DNA of 37,477 nt, from NCBI GenBank assembly GCA_027490265.1, contig JAIXYL010000094.1:1-37477 (forward strand), written 5' to 3'. The position numbers were made by a program, and so were the translations under genes. Positions 1-7,893 of this stretch are shown here, piece after piece (position 1 is the first letter of the stretch; every line of letters begins with the position of its first letter). The notes below the pieces were generated by a model, which ran no database searches, was not told where the DNA came from, and saw only the letters and a list, made by a program, of their open reading frames with translations. The DNA is from Sediminibacterium sp. (GTDB lineage Bacteria; Bacteroidota; Bacteroidia; Chitinophagales; Chitinophagaceae).

Positions 1-647
1 GCCAATGAATGCTTTACATTGGTATTGAATAAAACAATTTTGTACCCAACTAAATGAATGGGTACATACTCATATTGCAGACTTTGACAGTCTAGTTTAA
101 TTACATGATTCGCCTTACCCATCATGGATGCAAATTGATCCATAATACCGCACATTACCCCCGCATAATCGTGCTCAGCTTTTTGCGCCATCAGCACCAT
201 TTCAAGCGGAGCCAATTGGGTTTGCAAAAGATGATTGAGTGCAAAAACAGTGGCACATTCAATTGCTGCCGATGAAGAGAGTCCCGCGCCTATTGGAACA
301 TCGCTGGATAATACAGCGTTAAATCCCTTGGTCAATAATCCCTTCTGAATCATTTGAGCCGCACTGCCTAAAATAAAATTGGCCCAATGTCCATCAGCCA
401 ATGGATTCACATCGGTGATGGTGGTGTTCAATTGCTCACCTAAATCAACGGCGTGTAAATGAATCTCCTGATCATCTCTTAAAGCAATGGCAATATATGC
501 GGCTTTATCAATAGCAGCTGGCAACACAAAGCCTTTGTTGTAATCTGTATGTTCACCAATAATATTTACCCGACCAGGGGAACGAACAATAACAGTGGGT
601 AATGTTTGAAAAGTACTGACAAAAAAATTATTTAGAAATACAGACAT
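1..647 (-). CDS. galK: Galactokinase, partial (C-terminus off the left edge)
   Basis: Phosphorylates galactose to galactose-1-phosphate with ATP, the entry step of the Leloir pathway; cytosolic. I translated it by hand because the ORF track omits this edge-open frame. It starts MSVFLNNFF and runs about 215 codons to the edge. It shows the galactokinase signature GRVNIIGEHTDYN near residue 30, the GHMP-kinase ATP loop PIGAGLSSSAA, and the CGIMDQFAS motif. The last visible residues, LFNTNVKHSLA, match the conserved stretch just after the middle of GalK, so roughly the last 40% is missing. The start is 18 bases after the xylA stop on the same strand, so it is probably co-transcribed with xylBA. 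Identity is secure; the operon link is inferred from spacing. Confidence 0.93.
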   Translation of the reverse strand, partial: MSVFLNNFFVSTFQTLPTVIVRSPGRVNIIGEHTDYNKGFVLPAAIDKAAYIAIALRDDQEIHLHAVDLGEQLNTTITDVNPLADGHWANFILGSAAQMIQKGLLTKGFNAVLSSDVPIGAGLSSSAAIECATVFALNHLLQTQLAPLEMVLMAQKAEHDYAGVMCGIMDQFASMMGKANHVIKLDCQSLQYEYVPIHLVGYKIVLFNTNVKHSL

Positions 648-665
648 GATTTTATTTCAATTGCA

Positions 666-1994
666 TCAGATAAAACGATTAATAATATTCTCAATATACT
701 CCTGCTTCCCACTAATCATAGCAGGCTCACCTTGTTCAATGGCATACTGTCTTAAATCTTCCAAAGACAATTGACCTTCTTCAAAAGCCTTCCCTTTGCC
801 TGTATCAAAACTTGCATATCGATTCGTCAACAAGGCTTTATAATTGGATTGTTGCAAAACAGCATCAGCAGTAATTAATGCTCTAGCAAAACAATCAATG
901 CCCCCAATATGGGCATAAAATAAATCAGCTAAATCTGTGCTGTTGCGACGAATCTTAGCATCAAAGTTGATACCACCCCCAGCAAAACCACCGGCTTCAA
1001 TAATAATCATCATGGCTTCCGTTAATTCATTGATATTATTGGGGAATTGATCTGTGTCCCATCCATTTTGATAATCGCCTCGGTTGGCATCTATTGAACC
1101 TAACATGCCAGTATCTGCAGCAGTTTGCAATTCGTGTTGAAATGTATGCCCAGCAAGCGTTGCATGATTCACTTCAATATTGAGTTTAAAATCTGCTAAC
1201 AAATCAAACTCACGTAAAAAGCCAATCACCGTTTCACAGTCATAATCATATTGGTGTTTGCTTGGCTCACAAGGCTTGGGTTCAATCAAAAAAGTCCCTT
1301 TAAACCCATTTTGTCTTGCATAGTCTCTTGCTGTTTGTAAGAACTTAGCTAAGTGCGCTTTTTCACGCTTCATATTGGTATTGAGCAGACTCATATAGCC
1401 TTCACGTCCTCCCCAGAAAACATAGTTTTCACCACCTAAAGCAATGGTAGCATCCAAGGCCGCTTTAACTTGTGCAGCACCATGCGCCAACACATGAAAA
1501 TCAGGATTGGTAGCTGCCCCATTCATATAGCGCGGATTAGAAAATAAATTGGCTGTACCCCATAATAGTTTTACGCCAGATGCTTTTTGTTTCTCAGCTA
1601 AAAAAGCCGTCATGGTTTGTAGGCGACTTTCGTTATCTAGAATATCATTGGTATAATCAACAACGTCCACATCATGAAAACAATAATAGGGCAATCCGAG
1701 CTTGGTCATAAATTCAAAAGCTGCATGGGCTTTATCCTTCGCTCGCTCAATAGGATCAGCTTTAGTATCCCATGGGAAAAGATGCGTAGGGGCACCAAAG
1801 GGATCTGCACCGCTCCCACAGAAGCTATGCCAATACGCACAGGCAAACCTTAACCAGTCTTTCATTGGCTTTCCCGCCACAATTTTCTGTTCATCATACC
1901 ATCTAAATGCAAGCGGATTGTCTGATGCCAATCCTTCAAAAGCAATCTTGCCGATACCTTTAAAAAATTCAGTGGGGCCTGTTACGTAGCTCAT
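666..1994 (-). CDS. xylA: Xylose isomerase
   Basis: Interconverts D-xylose and D-xylulose using two divalent metal ions; cytosolic, first step of the isomerase route. The 442-residue length is typical of the long (class II) enzymes. Visible family motifs in order: the catalytic-histidine region [10 protein letters not shown] near residue 105, [15 protein letters not shown], the metal-binding [32 protein letters not shown], and [19 protein letters not shown]. All look intact. It lies 33 bases downstream of xylB and 18 bases upstream of galK, all on the minus strand, forming a compact sugar operon. The start [11 protein letters not shown] is the natural family start. Confidence 0.97.
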   Translation of the reverse strand: MSYVTGPTEFFKGIGKIAFEGLASDNPLAFRWYDEQKIVAGKPMKDWLRFACAYWHSFCGSGADPFGAPTHLFPWDTKADPIERAKDKAHAAFEFMTKLGLPYYCFHDVDVVDYTNDILDNESRLQTMTAFLAEKQKASGVKLLWGTANLFSNPRYMNGAATNPDFHVLAHGAAQVKAALDATIALGGENYVFWGGREGYMSLLNTNMKREKAHLAKFLQTARDYARQNGFKGTFLIEPKPCEPSKHQYDYDCETVIGFLREFDLLADFKLNIEVNHATLAGHTFQHELQTAADTGMLGSIDANRGDYQNGWDTDQFPNNINELTEAMMIIIEAGGFAGGGINFDAKIRRNSTDLADLFYAHIGGIDCFARALITADAVLQQSNYKALLTNRYASFDTGKGKAFEEGQLSLEDLRQYAIEQGEPAMISGKQEYIENIINRFI

Positions 1995-2027
1995 AATCTT
2001 GAATGATGATTAGGTTTGATGAATAAT

Positions 2028-3521
2028 TTATTTGTGATTTGAAAAGTATAACTGATTTTCCAATAAACCAACCCAATCGGCATACAAATTTTGATATAGG
2101 TTGATTGGTGCTGGTTCAACAATTGATACCGGCTTAATTTGCTGGAATGCTTCTTTTGCATGTTGATAAATACCCGATCCAATACCAGCGCCAATTGCAG
2201 CGCCGTAACTGCCATCGGAATCATAGAACTCAACCGCAACTTGATTGACTGAAGCAAATGCTGCAGTAAAAACCTCACTCAAAAACAAATTGGCTTTGCC
2301 AGCACGAACAACTGAAGGGTACATACCATTTTCACGCATGATGTCAAGTCCATACCGCATTGAAAAAGCAATACCTTCTTGAACAGCACGCACCATATGT
2401 GCAGTTGAATGCAAATTCAAATTGACTTGACTAAAATGTGCCCCAACAATTTTATTATTTAGCATGCGCTCCGCTCCATTTCCAAAGGGCAAAGCCATTA
2501 AGCCGTTACTGCCTTCTGGAATGGTTGCAGCCATCGCATTCAATTCAGCATATGTATGTTGATTGCCAGTCAGCTGTTTTATCCAACGATTAAAAATACC
2601 AGTACCATTGATGCACAACAAAACACCCGTTCTTATGGCATCTTGTTGATGGTTCACATGCGCAAATGTGTTGATTCTAGATGCTTTGTCATAACACAAT
2701 TGATCACTCACTCCATAAATCACGCCAGAAGTGCCAGCCGTAGCAGCAACTTCGCCAGGCTCTAGTACATTCAATGATAAAGCATTATTGGGTTGATCAC
2801 CCGCTTTATAAGCAATTGGAATACCTGCTTTGAGTTGGAGTGTATTAGCAACAGCATTGTTCAATAACCCGTGTATAGAAAACACTGGTTGAACAATTGG
2901 AAATAAGGATGCATCAAATCCAAAATACGCCCCGATGTCTTTTGAAAGTTCATTGCGTTGAAAATCCCAAAAGACACCTTCAGAAAGCGCCGAAATACTG
3001 GTCGTGCACTCACCCGTCATTTTCATTGCAATAAAATCCCCAGGCAATAATACTTTTTCAATCTGCTCGTAAATAGCAGGTTCATTGGCTTTTACCCATG
3101 CCAATTTACTGGCCGTAAAGTTGCCCGGAGAATTGAGCAGATGAGCCAAACAATGCGCTTCACCAATATCCTCAAAAGCTTGATTGCCAATTTCTACAGA
3201 GCGGCTATCACACCAAATAATGGCATTGCGCAATACAGTTTGTTTGGCGTCTGTTACAACCAAGCCATGCATTTGATAAGCAATGCCAATGGAAACAATA
3301 TCTTTAGGGTCATACAATTTTGTTGCATGACATTTTAGAATGGCTTCTTGCACATAAGCCCACCATTGATTGGGATCCTGTTCAGCCCAACCTGTATGTA
3401 AAGCAATGATATCCGCTTCATCCTCTGGAAAATTGGCTTTGGCCATTAATCGTTGCGATTGCGCATCAACAACAGAGACTTTAACTGAAGAGGTTCCTAA
3501 ATCAATCCCTAATAAAAGCAT
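2028..3521 (-). CDS. xylB: Xylulokinase
   Basis: Phosphorylates D-xylulose to xylulose-5-phosphate, which feeds the pentose phosphate pathway. It is a 497-residue FGGY-family carbohydrate kinase. The N-terminal phosphate-binding loop LLGIDLGTSSVKVSVVD is at the very start, followed by the xylulokinase segments GWAEQDPNQWW and LPGDFIAMKMTGE, the catalytic-half motif AGDQPNNALSLNVL, and the C-terminal GSYGAAIGAGIGSG adenine-binding region. Length fits the family. It is the first gene of the xylB-xylA-galK unit, so the control region lies in the 161 bases upstream, where an inverted repeat overlaps a candidate -7 box. Confidence 0.96.
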   Translation of the reverse strand: MLLLGIDLGTSSVKVSVVDAQSQRLMAKANFPEDEADIIALHTGWAEQDPNQWWAYVQEAILKCHATKLYDPKDIVSIGIAYQMHGLVVTDAKQTVLRNAIIWCDSRSVEIGNQAFEDIGEAHCLAHLLNSPGNFTASKLAWVKANEPAIYEQIEKVLLPGDFIAMKMTGECTTSISALSEGVFWDFQRNELSKDIGAYFGFDASLFPIVQPVFSIHGLLNNAVANTLQLKAGIPIAYKAGDQPNNALSLNVLEPGEVAATAGTSGVIYGVSDQLCYDKASRINTFAHVNHQQDAIRTGVLLCINGTGIFNRWIKQLTGNQHTYAELNAMAATIPEGSNGLMALPFGNGAERMLNNKIVGAHFSQVNLNLHSTAHMVRAVQEGIAFSMRYGLDIMRENGMYPSVVRAGKANLFLSEVFTAAFASVNQVAVEFYDSDGSYGAAIGAGIGSGIYQHAKEAFQQIKPVSIVEPAPINLYQNLYADWVGLLENQLYFSNHK

Positions 3522-3544
3522 TGCATCTATATTTTTTCACTACA

Positions 3545-3566
3545 AGGCAAAAGATAATATTTGCCT
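3545..3566 (-). promoter_or_regulatory. Candidate operator/promoter of the xylB-xylA-galK operon
   Basis: A 22-bp inverted repeat, AGGCAAA-N8-TTTGCCT, lies 24-45 bases upstream of the xylB start. On the minus strand it overlaps TATCTTTT (3549-3556), which resembles the Bacteroidota -7 consensus TAnnTTTG. A second TATCTTTT sits at 3581-3588. A dyad over the -7 box would suit a sugar-responsive repressor. No regulator gene is visible in the window, and no clear -33 TTTG is correctly spaced. The palindrome is seen directly; its function is inferred. Confidence 0.45.
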
Positions 3567-3682
3567 GATATAAGGTTGTGAAAAGATAAAATATTTATGC
3601 AATATAACAATACAGAAATTAATGAGGGGATGGTCAGTACAAAAAACATGAATCAACCTATTTAATTGATCACATTAAATCT

Positions 3683-4372
3683 TTATTTACACTTGTCGAA
3701 AATGCTTACATGTTTTGCAAAATCACTGAATTTTACGTCGTTCTCAGGCATGGCCATCAACTCAGGGCAGCTTGCAAAAATTTTGTCAAAATAATCTTTC
3801 TTATAGTTTTTCTTTTCAACAAATGAGGCTTCTCCTTGGATGACTATAATATAACTTTTAGACTCATTTAATTCTGTTTCTACTCCGAAAATAGAGGTAT
3901 TAGATTTTGTTCCAACCTTATGTTCATACACTTGAATTTTATTGCAAAAATCCGGATTCAACAATTGCAACAACAAAAGCTTATCTTTTTTCTCTGGATA
4001 CGCTACCTGATTAAAAGTAATAAACTCTCTACCTGACACTTCTTTGCCTTTAGATTTCAATAACTTCAACATGGAGGTCTTTTCAATTGTCTCCATCCTG
4101 TTAGCAAAGTTCATTTTTACTTGTAATGTTTTCACATTTTCAGGTGTCAATTTTACAACTTCCTCTGTTGCACTATCTTTAATTTTAAAGTTTCCTAATC
4201 CTCTAGCTTCAAATACTAAACTTGTAATTCTTCCATAAATATTTTTACCATCAACAGTAGTTACCTGAGACATAGACTTTCCAGAAAGTGCTTCAATAGG
4301 GGTTAAAAAATCTTGAGCAATTGAAAACTGAGAAATACAAAGCAATACCAATGCAGAAAATAATTGTTTCAT
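3683..4372 (-). CDS. Hypothetical exported protein
   Basis: No family recognised. The 229-residue product starts MKQLFSALVLLCISQFSIAQ, a typical signal peptide with cleavage expected after the AQ common in this phylum, so it should act in the periplasm or outside the cell. The mature part is hydrophilic and lysine-rich, with no membrane segments and no lipobox. It has two cysteines in the last 35 residues (FASCPEL and FDKCK) and another in NPDFCNK. The segment TTVDGKNIYGRITSLVFEARG looks beta-rich. It is divergent from the lipoprotein gene at 4533, with an AT-rich 160-bp region between them. No functional context is apparent. Confidence 0.75.
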   Translation of the reverse strand: MKQLFSALVLLCISQFSIAQDFLTPIEALSGKSMSQVTTVDGKNIYGRITSLVFEARGLGNFKIKDSATEEVVKLTPENVKTLQVKMNFANRMETIEKTSMLKLLKSKGKEVSGREFITFNQVAYPEKKDKLLLLQLLNPDFCNKIQVYEHKVGTKSNTSIFGVETELNESKSYIIVIQGEASFVEKKNYKKDYFDKIFASCPELMAMPENDVKFSDFAKHVSIFDKCK

Positions 4373-4450
4373 TTTTAGGTTTTTGGTGAATATAAATATT
4401 AATAATTAAAAAGAGAGAAATGAAATATAAAAGCAATTCCATTAACGTTA

Positions 4451-4466
4451 TTGATTATTTAATCAA
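4451..4466. repeat. 16-bp AT-rich inverted repeat between divergent genes
   Basis: TTGATTA-TT-TAATCAA has 7-bp perfect arms. It sits between the divergent exported-protein genes at 4372 (minus) and 4533 (plus), just upstream of the plus-strand promoter candidate. It could be a binding site for a dimeric regulator, or chance in AT-rich DNA. Confidence 0.3.
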
Positions 4467-4481
4467 TTATTAATTTATTAG

Positions 4482-4514
4482 TTGATTATTGTTGTAGAAT
4501 CCCCCCTACTTTCG
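4482..4514 (+). promoter_or_regulatory. Promoter candidate with C6 tract (TTGATT-N13-CCCCCC-TACTTTCG)
   Basis: A -33-like TTGATT at 4482 is followed 22 bases after the TTG by TACTTTCG at 4507-4514, which is close to TAnnTTTG. Six C residues directly precede the -7 box. The lipoprotein start codon is 18 bases downstream. The same arrangement and length, 33 bases in total, recurs upstream of the metalloprotease gene at 12116-12148. Confidence 0.5.
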
Positions 4515-4532
4515 CGGCTTATTAAAATTAAA

Positions 4533-5033
4533 ATGATGAATCAAATTAAGAAATACTTTTTATTAGTATTGGTAGCTGCATTCAGTTTTGCAGGATGTTC
4601 AAAAGATAGTAATTCAGGTACCACAGGCATATCTGGCCAAGGAGAACTTACTGGAACTGGCGGTATAACGTTTAGTGTAAATGGCACAAATGCCCTTTTT
4701 AGTAAACAAACCATCAATGGCGTTTCTACAATCAATATGATTGGTATAGTTGGATCTGGCAAACAATTTAGTATTGCAGCAAATAATATAACAGCCGCTG
4801 GAACTTATTCACTTGTACTTAATGCAATACCAAATAGCATAATAAGTGTTACTTATGTAGCAGGTTCTGCAACTACAGATAACTATTTTAGTACTGCTTC
4901 TGGTTCAACTGCTGGATCAATTACCATTACTACCCTTACTGCTACCAGCATTGAAGGAACTTATACTGCAAAAGTCACCAATACAAGTGCTGCATCATTA
5001 ACAGTAAGTGGAACGTTTAAAGGAACTTTTTAA
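4533..5033 (+). CDS. Small lipoprotein, function unknown
   Basis: I place the start at 4533 (MMNQIKKYFLLVLVAAFSFAGC), not at the track's 4482. From 4533 the protein begins with a clean lipoprotein signal, and the upstream codons include the apparent promoter. The lipobox FAGC predicts lipidation and attachment to a membrane. The mature protein is about 145 residues, rich in Ser, Thr, Gly and Ala. Beta-strand-like repeats such as GSGKQFSIAANNITAAGTYSLVLN and the final SGTFKGTF resemble the small beta-sandwich lipoproteins common in Bacteroidota (DUF6252-like). That likeness is an impression, not a search result. A strong terminator follows, so it is probably monocistronic. Confidence 0.78.
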   Translation: MMNQIKKYFLLVLVAAFSFAGCSKDSNSGTTGISGQGELTGTGGITFSVNGTNALFSKQTINGVSTINMIGIVGSGKQFSIAANNITAAGTYSLVLNAIPNSIISVTYVAGSATTDNYFSTASGSTAGSITITTLTATSIEGTYTAKVTNTSAASLTVSGTFKGTF

Positions 5034-5086
5034 GACTACTAATATTGAAATAAATCGTCTTTAAATAAGTTGAGTGATTAAAAAAT

Positions 5087-5119
5087 GTCCCGGTTGCCTT
5101 AGGTAATCGGGATTTTTTT
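5087..5119 (+). terminator. Rho-independent terminator of the lipoprotein gene
   Basis: An 11-bp stem, TCCCGGTTGCC / GGTAATCGGGA with two G-T pairs, closes a TTA loop and is followed directly by a run of eight or more T residues. It lies about 55 bases after the stop codon at 5033. Confidence 0.85.
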
Positions 5120-5216
5120 TTGAAAGTAGTCATATTAATCATGCGCCCCCCCCTACTAACTTTTATGATGTTGTAGAATTTGATTTGAAAATGAAGCCAT
5201 TGTCAATAATAGACTA

Positions 5217-5701
5217 ATGATCGTTTATGATGATAAGATACGCGTTTCTGGCTATTTACATGATTACAAAGAAGCATTGCAGAGTTATTATAAAATGATT
5301 GCTGTTGACTCCACTAGAAAAGATAATAGCTTATTGATAGATATATTTGCTGCAATGGGGAATATGATAGTGTAATACAAATTACTTTTAGAAAATATAA
5401 CGATAAAATCTGTTCCTAGTAACAAACAAATAAAACAAAATGTATTACTGAACAATTTTCCAATGTACCTAGAAGGAGAGAGTGAAAATATTTGTGATAG
5501 AATTACTGAACGAAATTTAGAATACAGTTTTTTTAATTTTTATACCTGCTTACTGAATGATTTGATTATACCATTTTCTCATTGAAGGGATTTTTATTAT
5601 CAAAATTAAATAAGAAAGCTGAGGCAAAGCTGGCTTACCAACAAGCTATCAAATTAAACCCTGCTTGTAAAGAAGCCATGTTAGAATTAAAAGCTTTGTA
5701 A
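5217..5701 (+). pseudogene. Decayed TPR-repeat protein gene
   Basis: No intact frame, but readable pieces remain. From an ATG at 5217, one frame gives MIVYDDKIRVSGYLHDYKEA and runs on to AVDSTRKDNSLLIDIFAAMG, a helix pair of TPR type, then hits TAA at 5373. The same frame continues open to TGA at 5583. A different frame then reads SLKGFLLSKLNKKAEAKLAY, ending QQAIKLNPACKEAMLELKAL at 5701, which is a typical final TPR repeat (YQQAIKLNP). One in-frame stop and at least one frameshift separate the pieces. The region 5034-5812 otherwise holds only the terminator and a C8TACT stretch at 5146 that may be its old promoter. It could instead be two tiny unrelated ORFs, but the C-terminal TPR match argues against that. 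Confidence 0.6.
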
Positions 5702-5812
5702 TGTTTAATAAATCAGTCAGCATATTTGAAATCAAAAAGTACTTTTATATGTTTGAAGACATAGAACTGATCAGCTTTGGCATATATTTTGTAGTTATTT
5801 AAAAAAAATCAT

Positions 5813-6412
5813 ATGCGAATACTTGTATTTTTAGTTCTACTTTTTTGTAGTATTTCTGTTAAAGCCCAACAAAAAAAACATATAGATACTGTAGTGATAA
5901 GAGCTGACTCTACTTTCGAAAGTTTAATACATAGAAAGTTATACAATTATCGCAACCATGTAAAATACCATGTAGAAGAAAGAGGAAGAATTCGTGAGCT
6001 AATCGTCTATTTAGCTTCCGTAGAAGATTTAGTAACTGGGCATAAACTTTATGGCATAAGAATAGACCAAAGAGGCAGCAGGAATCTTTTTACAGATGCC
6101 CCTATGACCAATGTTGAATATATTGATGAAGATGAAATAGACTCAGTAGTTGCCCATCTAAAAATGGTGAGAGATGAAATAAAGAAGAAAGACCCTAATA
6201 CTGAGCGATATACCGAATTTCGCTTTTTTACAAGATCTGGTTTTATGATCGAATGCTACACTGGAGCCACTCGTTGGCGCTGTTTAATTCATTATGAAAT
6301 TGGAAAAATGGTTTATGATGTCTACATAAATAATAGCAATAGATTAGAGGAATTCATTGAAACACTTGAAGAAATTTCGAAAGAAATAAAAACAATGAAA
6401 ACAAGCAATTAA
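5813..6412 (+). CDS. Hypothetical exported protein
   Basis: No family recognised. The 199-residue product begins MRILVFLVLLFCSISVKAQQ, a signal peptide with likely cleavage at KA-QQ, so it should be periplasmic or secreted. The rest is soluble, highly charged and without further membrane segments. A central acidic run (YIDEDEIDSVV) and a C-terminal lysine/glutamate-rich helix (FIETLEEISKEIKTMK) are visible, the latter probably amphipathic. Single cysteines occur in MIECYTG and WRCLIHY. It is convergent with mnmE, ending 44 bases before the mnmE stop, with no clear terminator in between. Confidence 0.72.
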   Translation: MRILVFLVLLFCSISVKAQQKKHIDTVVIRADSTFESLIHRKLYNYRNHVKYHVEERGRIRELIVYLASVEDLVTGHKLYGIRIDQRGSRNLFTDAPMTNVEYIDEDEIDSVVAHLKMVRDEIKKKDPNTERYTEFRFFTRSGFMIECYTGATRWRCLIHYEIGKMVYDVYINNSNRLEEFIETLEEISKEIKTMKTSN

Positions 6413-6456
6413 CAAGGCCAGTAAAGTGTATAGAACCTGTATTAATTGTATTGTGT

Positions 6457-7839
6457 TTACTTCCCAATACAGAACTTACTGAAAATATAATCTAATTGGT
6501 CTTCATGCGTAATACTGCCGGTAATAGTACCTAAATAGTGTAAACATTGTCTAATATCCAGTGCCAATAAATCACCCGGTGTTTGATTGTTCAATCCCTG
6601 CTCAACTTCAATTAAGGATGACATCAATCCTTGCAATGCTGCATGATGTCTGGCATTGGTAACAATGGTTGATTCGGTATGAATATTGCCTTGAATGGTA
6701 TTGTTGACTAATGCTATTTTGAGAGCATCAATTTGCGTTTGATTTTTTGCTGAGATAAACAAACTATTTTTAAAAGCACCAAATTGCTCAAGTGTTAGCG
6801 TATCAACCAAATCCGATTTATTACCAACTAACATATAATTGATGGATGCTTGGTTAAATTCGGCTACAATGTTTTGCAGTTCATCGTTGGTCATATTCGT
6901 TAAGTCATATAAGTATATGACCAATTCTGCAGCGCGCATTTTTTCTTTACTCTTACTAACGCCAATCTGTTCAATGGCATCAGTAGTGTGCTCGCGTATA
7001 CCAGCGGTGTCAATCAACCTAAACAAGACTCCATCAATATTAATGACTTCTTCTATTGTATCACGAGTAGTGCCTGCAATATCACTCACAATAGCCCTAT
7101 TCTCATTTAACAATGTATTGAGCAATGTAGATTTTCCAGCATTGGGTTTGCCAATAATAGCAACCTGAACGCCATTCTTAATCACATTGCCTAACTTGAA
7201 TGAATGAATCAATGTATCTGTTGTGTGCTTAAGTTGGGCTATCAATAATTTAAATTGTGTGCGGTCTGCAAACTCAACATCTTCTTGAGAAAAATCTAAT
7301 TCTAATTCTATTAATGCTGAAAAACTAATTAATGCTTCTCTGAGTTGCAACAAATCTGAAGAAAATCCACCACGCATGGTATGCAAAGCTGCTTTCTTAC
7401 TAGCTTCAGTATTGCTTGAAATCAAATCTGCCACTGCTTCTGCCTGTGCCAAATCCATTTTCCCTTTTAAGAATGCGCGTTGCGTAAACTCACCAGGCTT
7501 TGCCATTCTTACACCACGCTTGGTAATGGCTTGTAAAATTTGTTCTTGTATATAAGGCGACCCGTGACAACTGATTTCAATCACGTCTTCACCAGTATAC
7601 GATTTAGGGCCTTTGTATAAAGACAATACCACTTCGTCCAAAATATTGTCGCCATCTTTTAAAAGCCCAACATGAATGGTATGAGATGCTTGAACCAATA
7701 AATCCTTTTTGGGAAACAATTGATTCAACACTTCAAATGATTTTGGACCGCTGATTCTAATGACTGCAATGGCTCCAATACCTGGTGCCGTTGCTAAAGC
7801 AACAATTGTATCATCCCATCCTTGAAGTGCTGTATTCAT
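6457..7839 (-). CDS. mnmE: tRNA uridine-5-carboxymethylaminomethyl modification GTPase
   Basis: MnmE works with MnmG to install the (carboxymethyl)aminomethyl group on wobble uridine 34 of several tRNAs; cytosolic. The 460 residues cover the whole family architecture: the N-terminal tetrahydrofolate-binding domain (TIVALATAPGIGAIAVIRIS; KPGEFTQRAFLKGKMDLAQAE), a helical domain split by the G domain, and the GTPase motifs GKPNAGKST (230-238), the GTTRDT switch loop, DTAGIRE and NKSD. It ends in the invariant FCIGK, whose cysteine is required for activity. The -7-like TATCTTTA ends 4 bases before the ATG, so the message may be nearly leaderless. It follows the broken tonB copy on the same strand. 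Confidence 0.97.
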   Translation of the reverse strand: MNTALQGWDDTIVALATAPGIGAIAVIRISGPKSFEVLNQLFPKKDLLVQASHTIHVGLLKDGDNILDEVVLSLYKGPKSYTGEDVIEISCHGSPYIQEQILQAITKRGVRMAKPGEFTQRAFLKGKMDLAQAEAVADLISSNTEASKKAALHTMRGGFSSDLLQLREALISFSALIELELDFSQEDVEFADRTQFKLLIAQLKHTTDTLIHSFKLGNVIKNGVQVAIIGKPNAGKSTLLNTLLNENRAIVSDIAGTTRDTIEEVINIDGVLFRLIDTAGIREHTTDAIEQIGVSKSKEKMRAAELVIYLYDLTNMTNDELQNIVAEFNQASINYMLVGNKSDLVDTLTLEQFGAFKNSLFISAKNQTQIDALKIALVNNTIQGNIHTESTIVTNARHHAALQGLMSSLIEVEQGLNNQTPGDLLALDIRQCLHYLGTITGSITHEDQLDYIFSKFCIGK

Positions 7840-7843
7840 TGGG

Positions 7844-7851
7844 TAAAGATA
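7844..7851 (-). promoter_or_regulatory. -7 box of mnmE
   Basis: TATCTTTA on the minus strand fits TAnnTTTG with one mismatch and is separated from the mnmE ATG by four bases (CCCA). No -33 TTTG is evident at normal spacing. Start selection near the ATG would give a leaderless or very short leader. Confidence 0.5.
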
Positions 7852-7856
7852 GACGG

Positions 7857-7893
7857 TTTTTTAGTTGCTGATTACTCCTCAGCAACTAAAAAA
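7857..7893. repeat. 15-bp perfect inverted repeat around the stop codon of the broken tonB copy
   Basis: The arms TTTTTTAGTTGCTGA (7857-7871) and TCAGCAACTAAAAAA (7879-7893) are perfectly complementary around a 7-base loop. The loop contains part of the last codons and the TAA of the minus-strand tonB-like frame. Either strand would form a long RNA hairpin, but the T run is on the 5' side on both strands, so it is not a textbook terminator. It lies just upstream of the mnmE -7 box. Confidence 0.7.

Noticed and set aside
1702-1989. Plus-strand 95-residue ORF inside xylA, and the many similar ORFs opposite the nuo genes
   Set aside because: They lie wholly antisense to strongly supported genes, have no family motifs, and follow from the codon pattern of the real gene.
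3660-3680. ATTTAAT-N7-ATTAAAT hairpin after the 3683-4372 gene as a terminator
   Set aside because: The stem is pure A/T and no T run follows on the minus strand, so termination is not supported.
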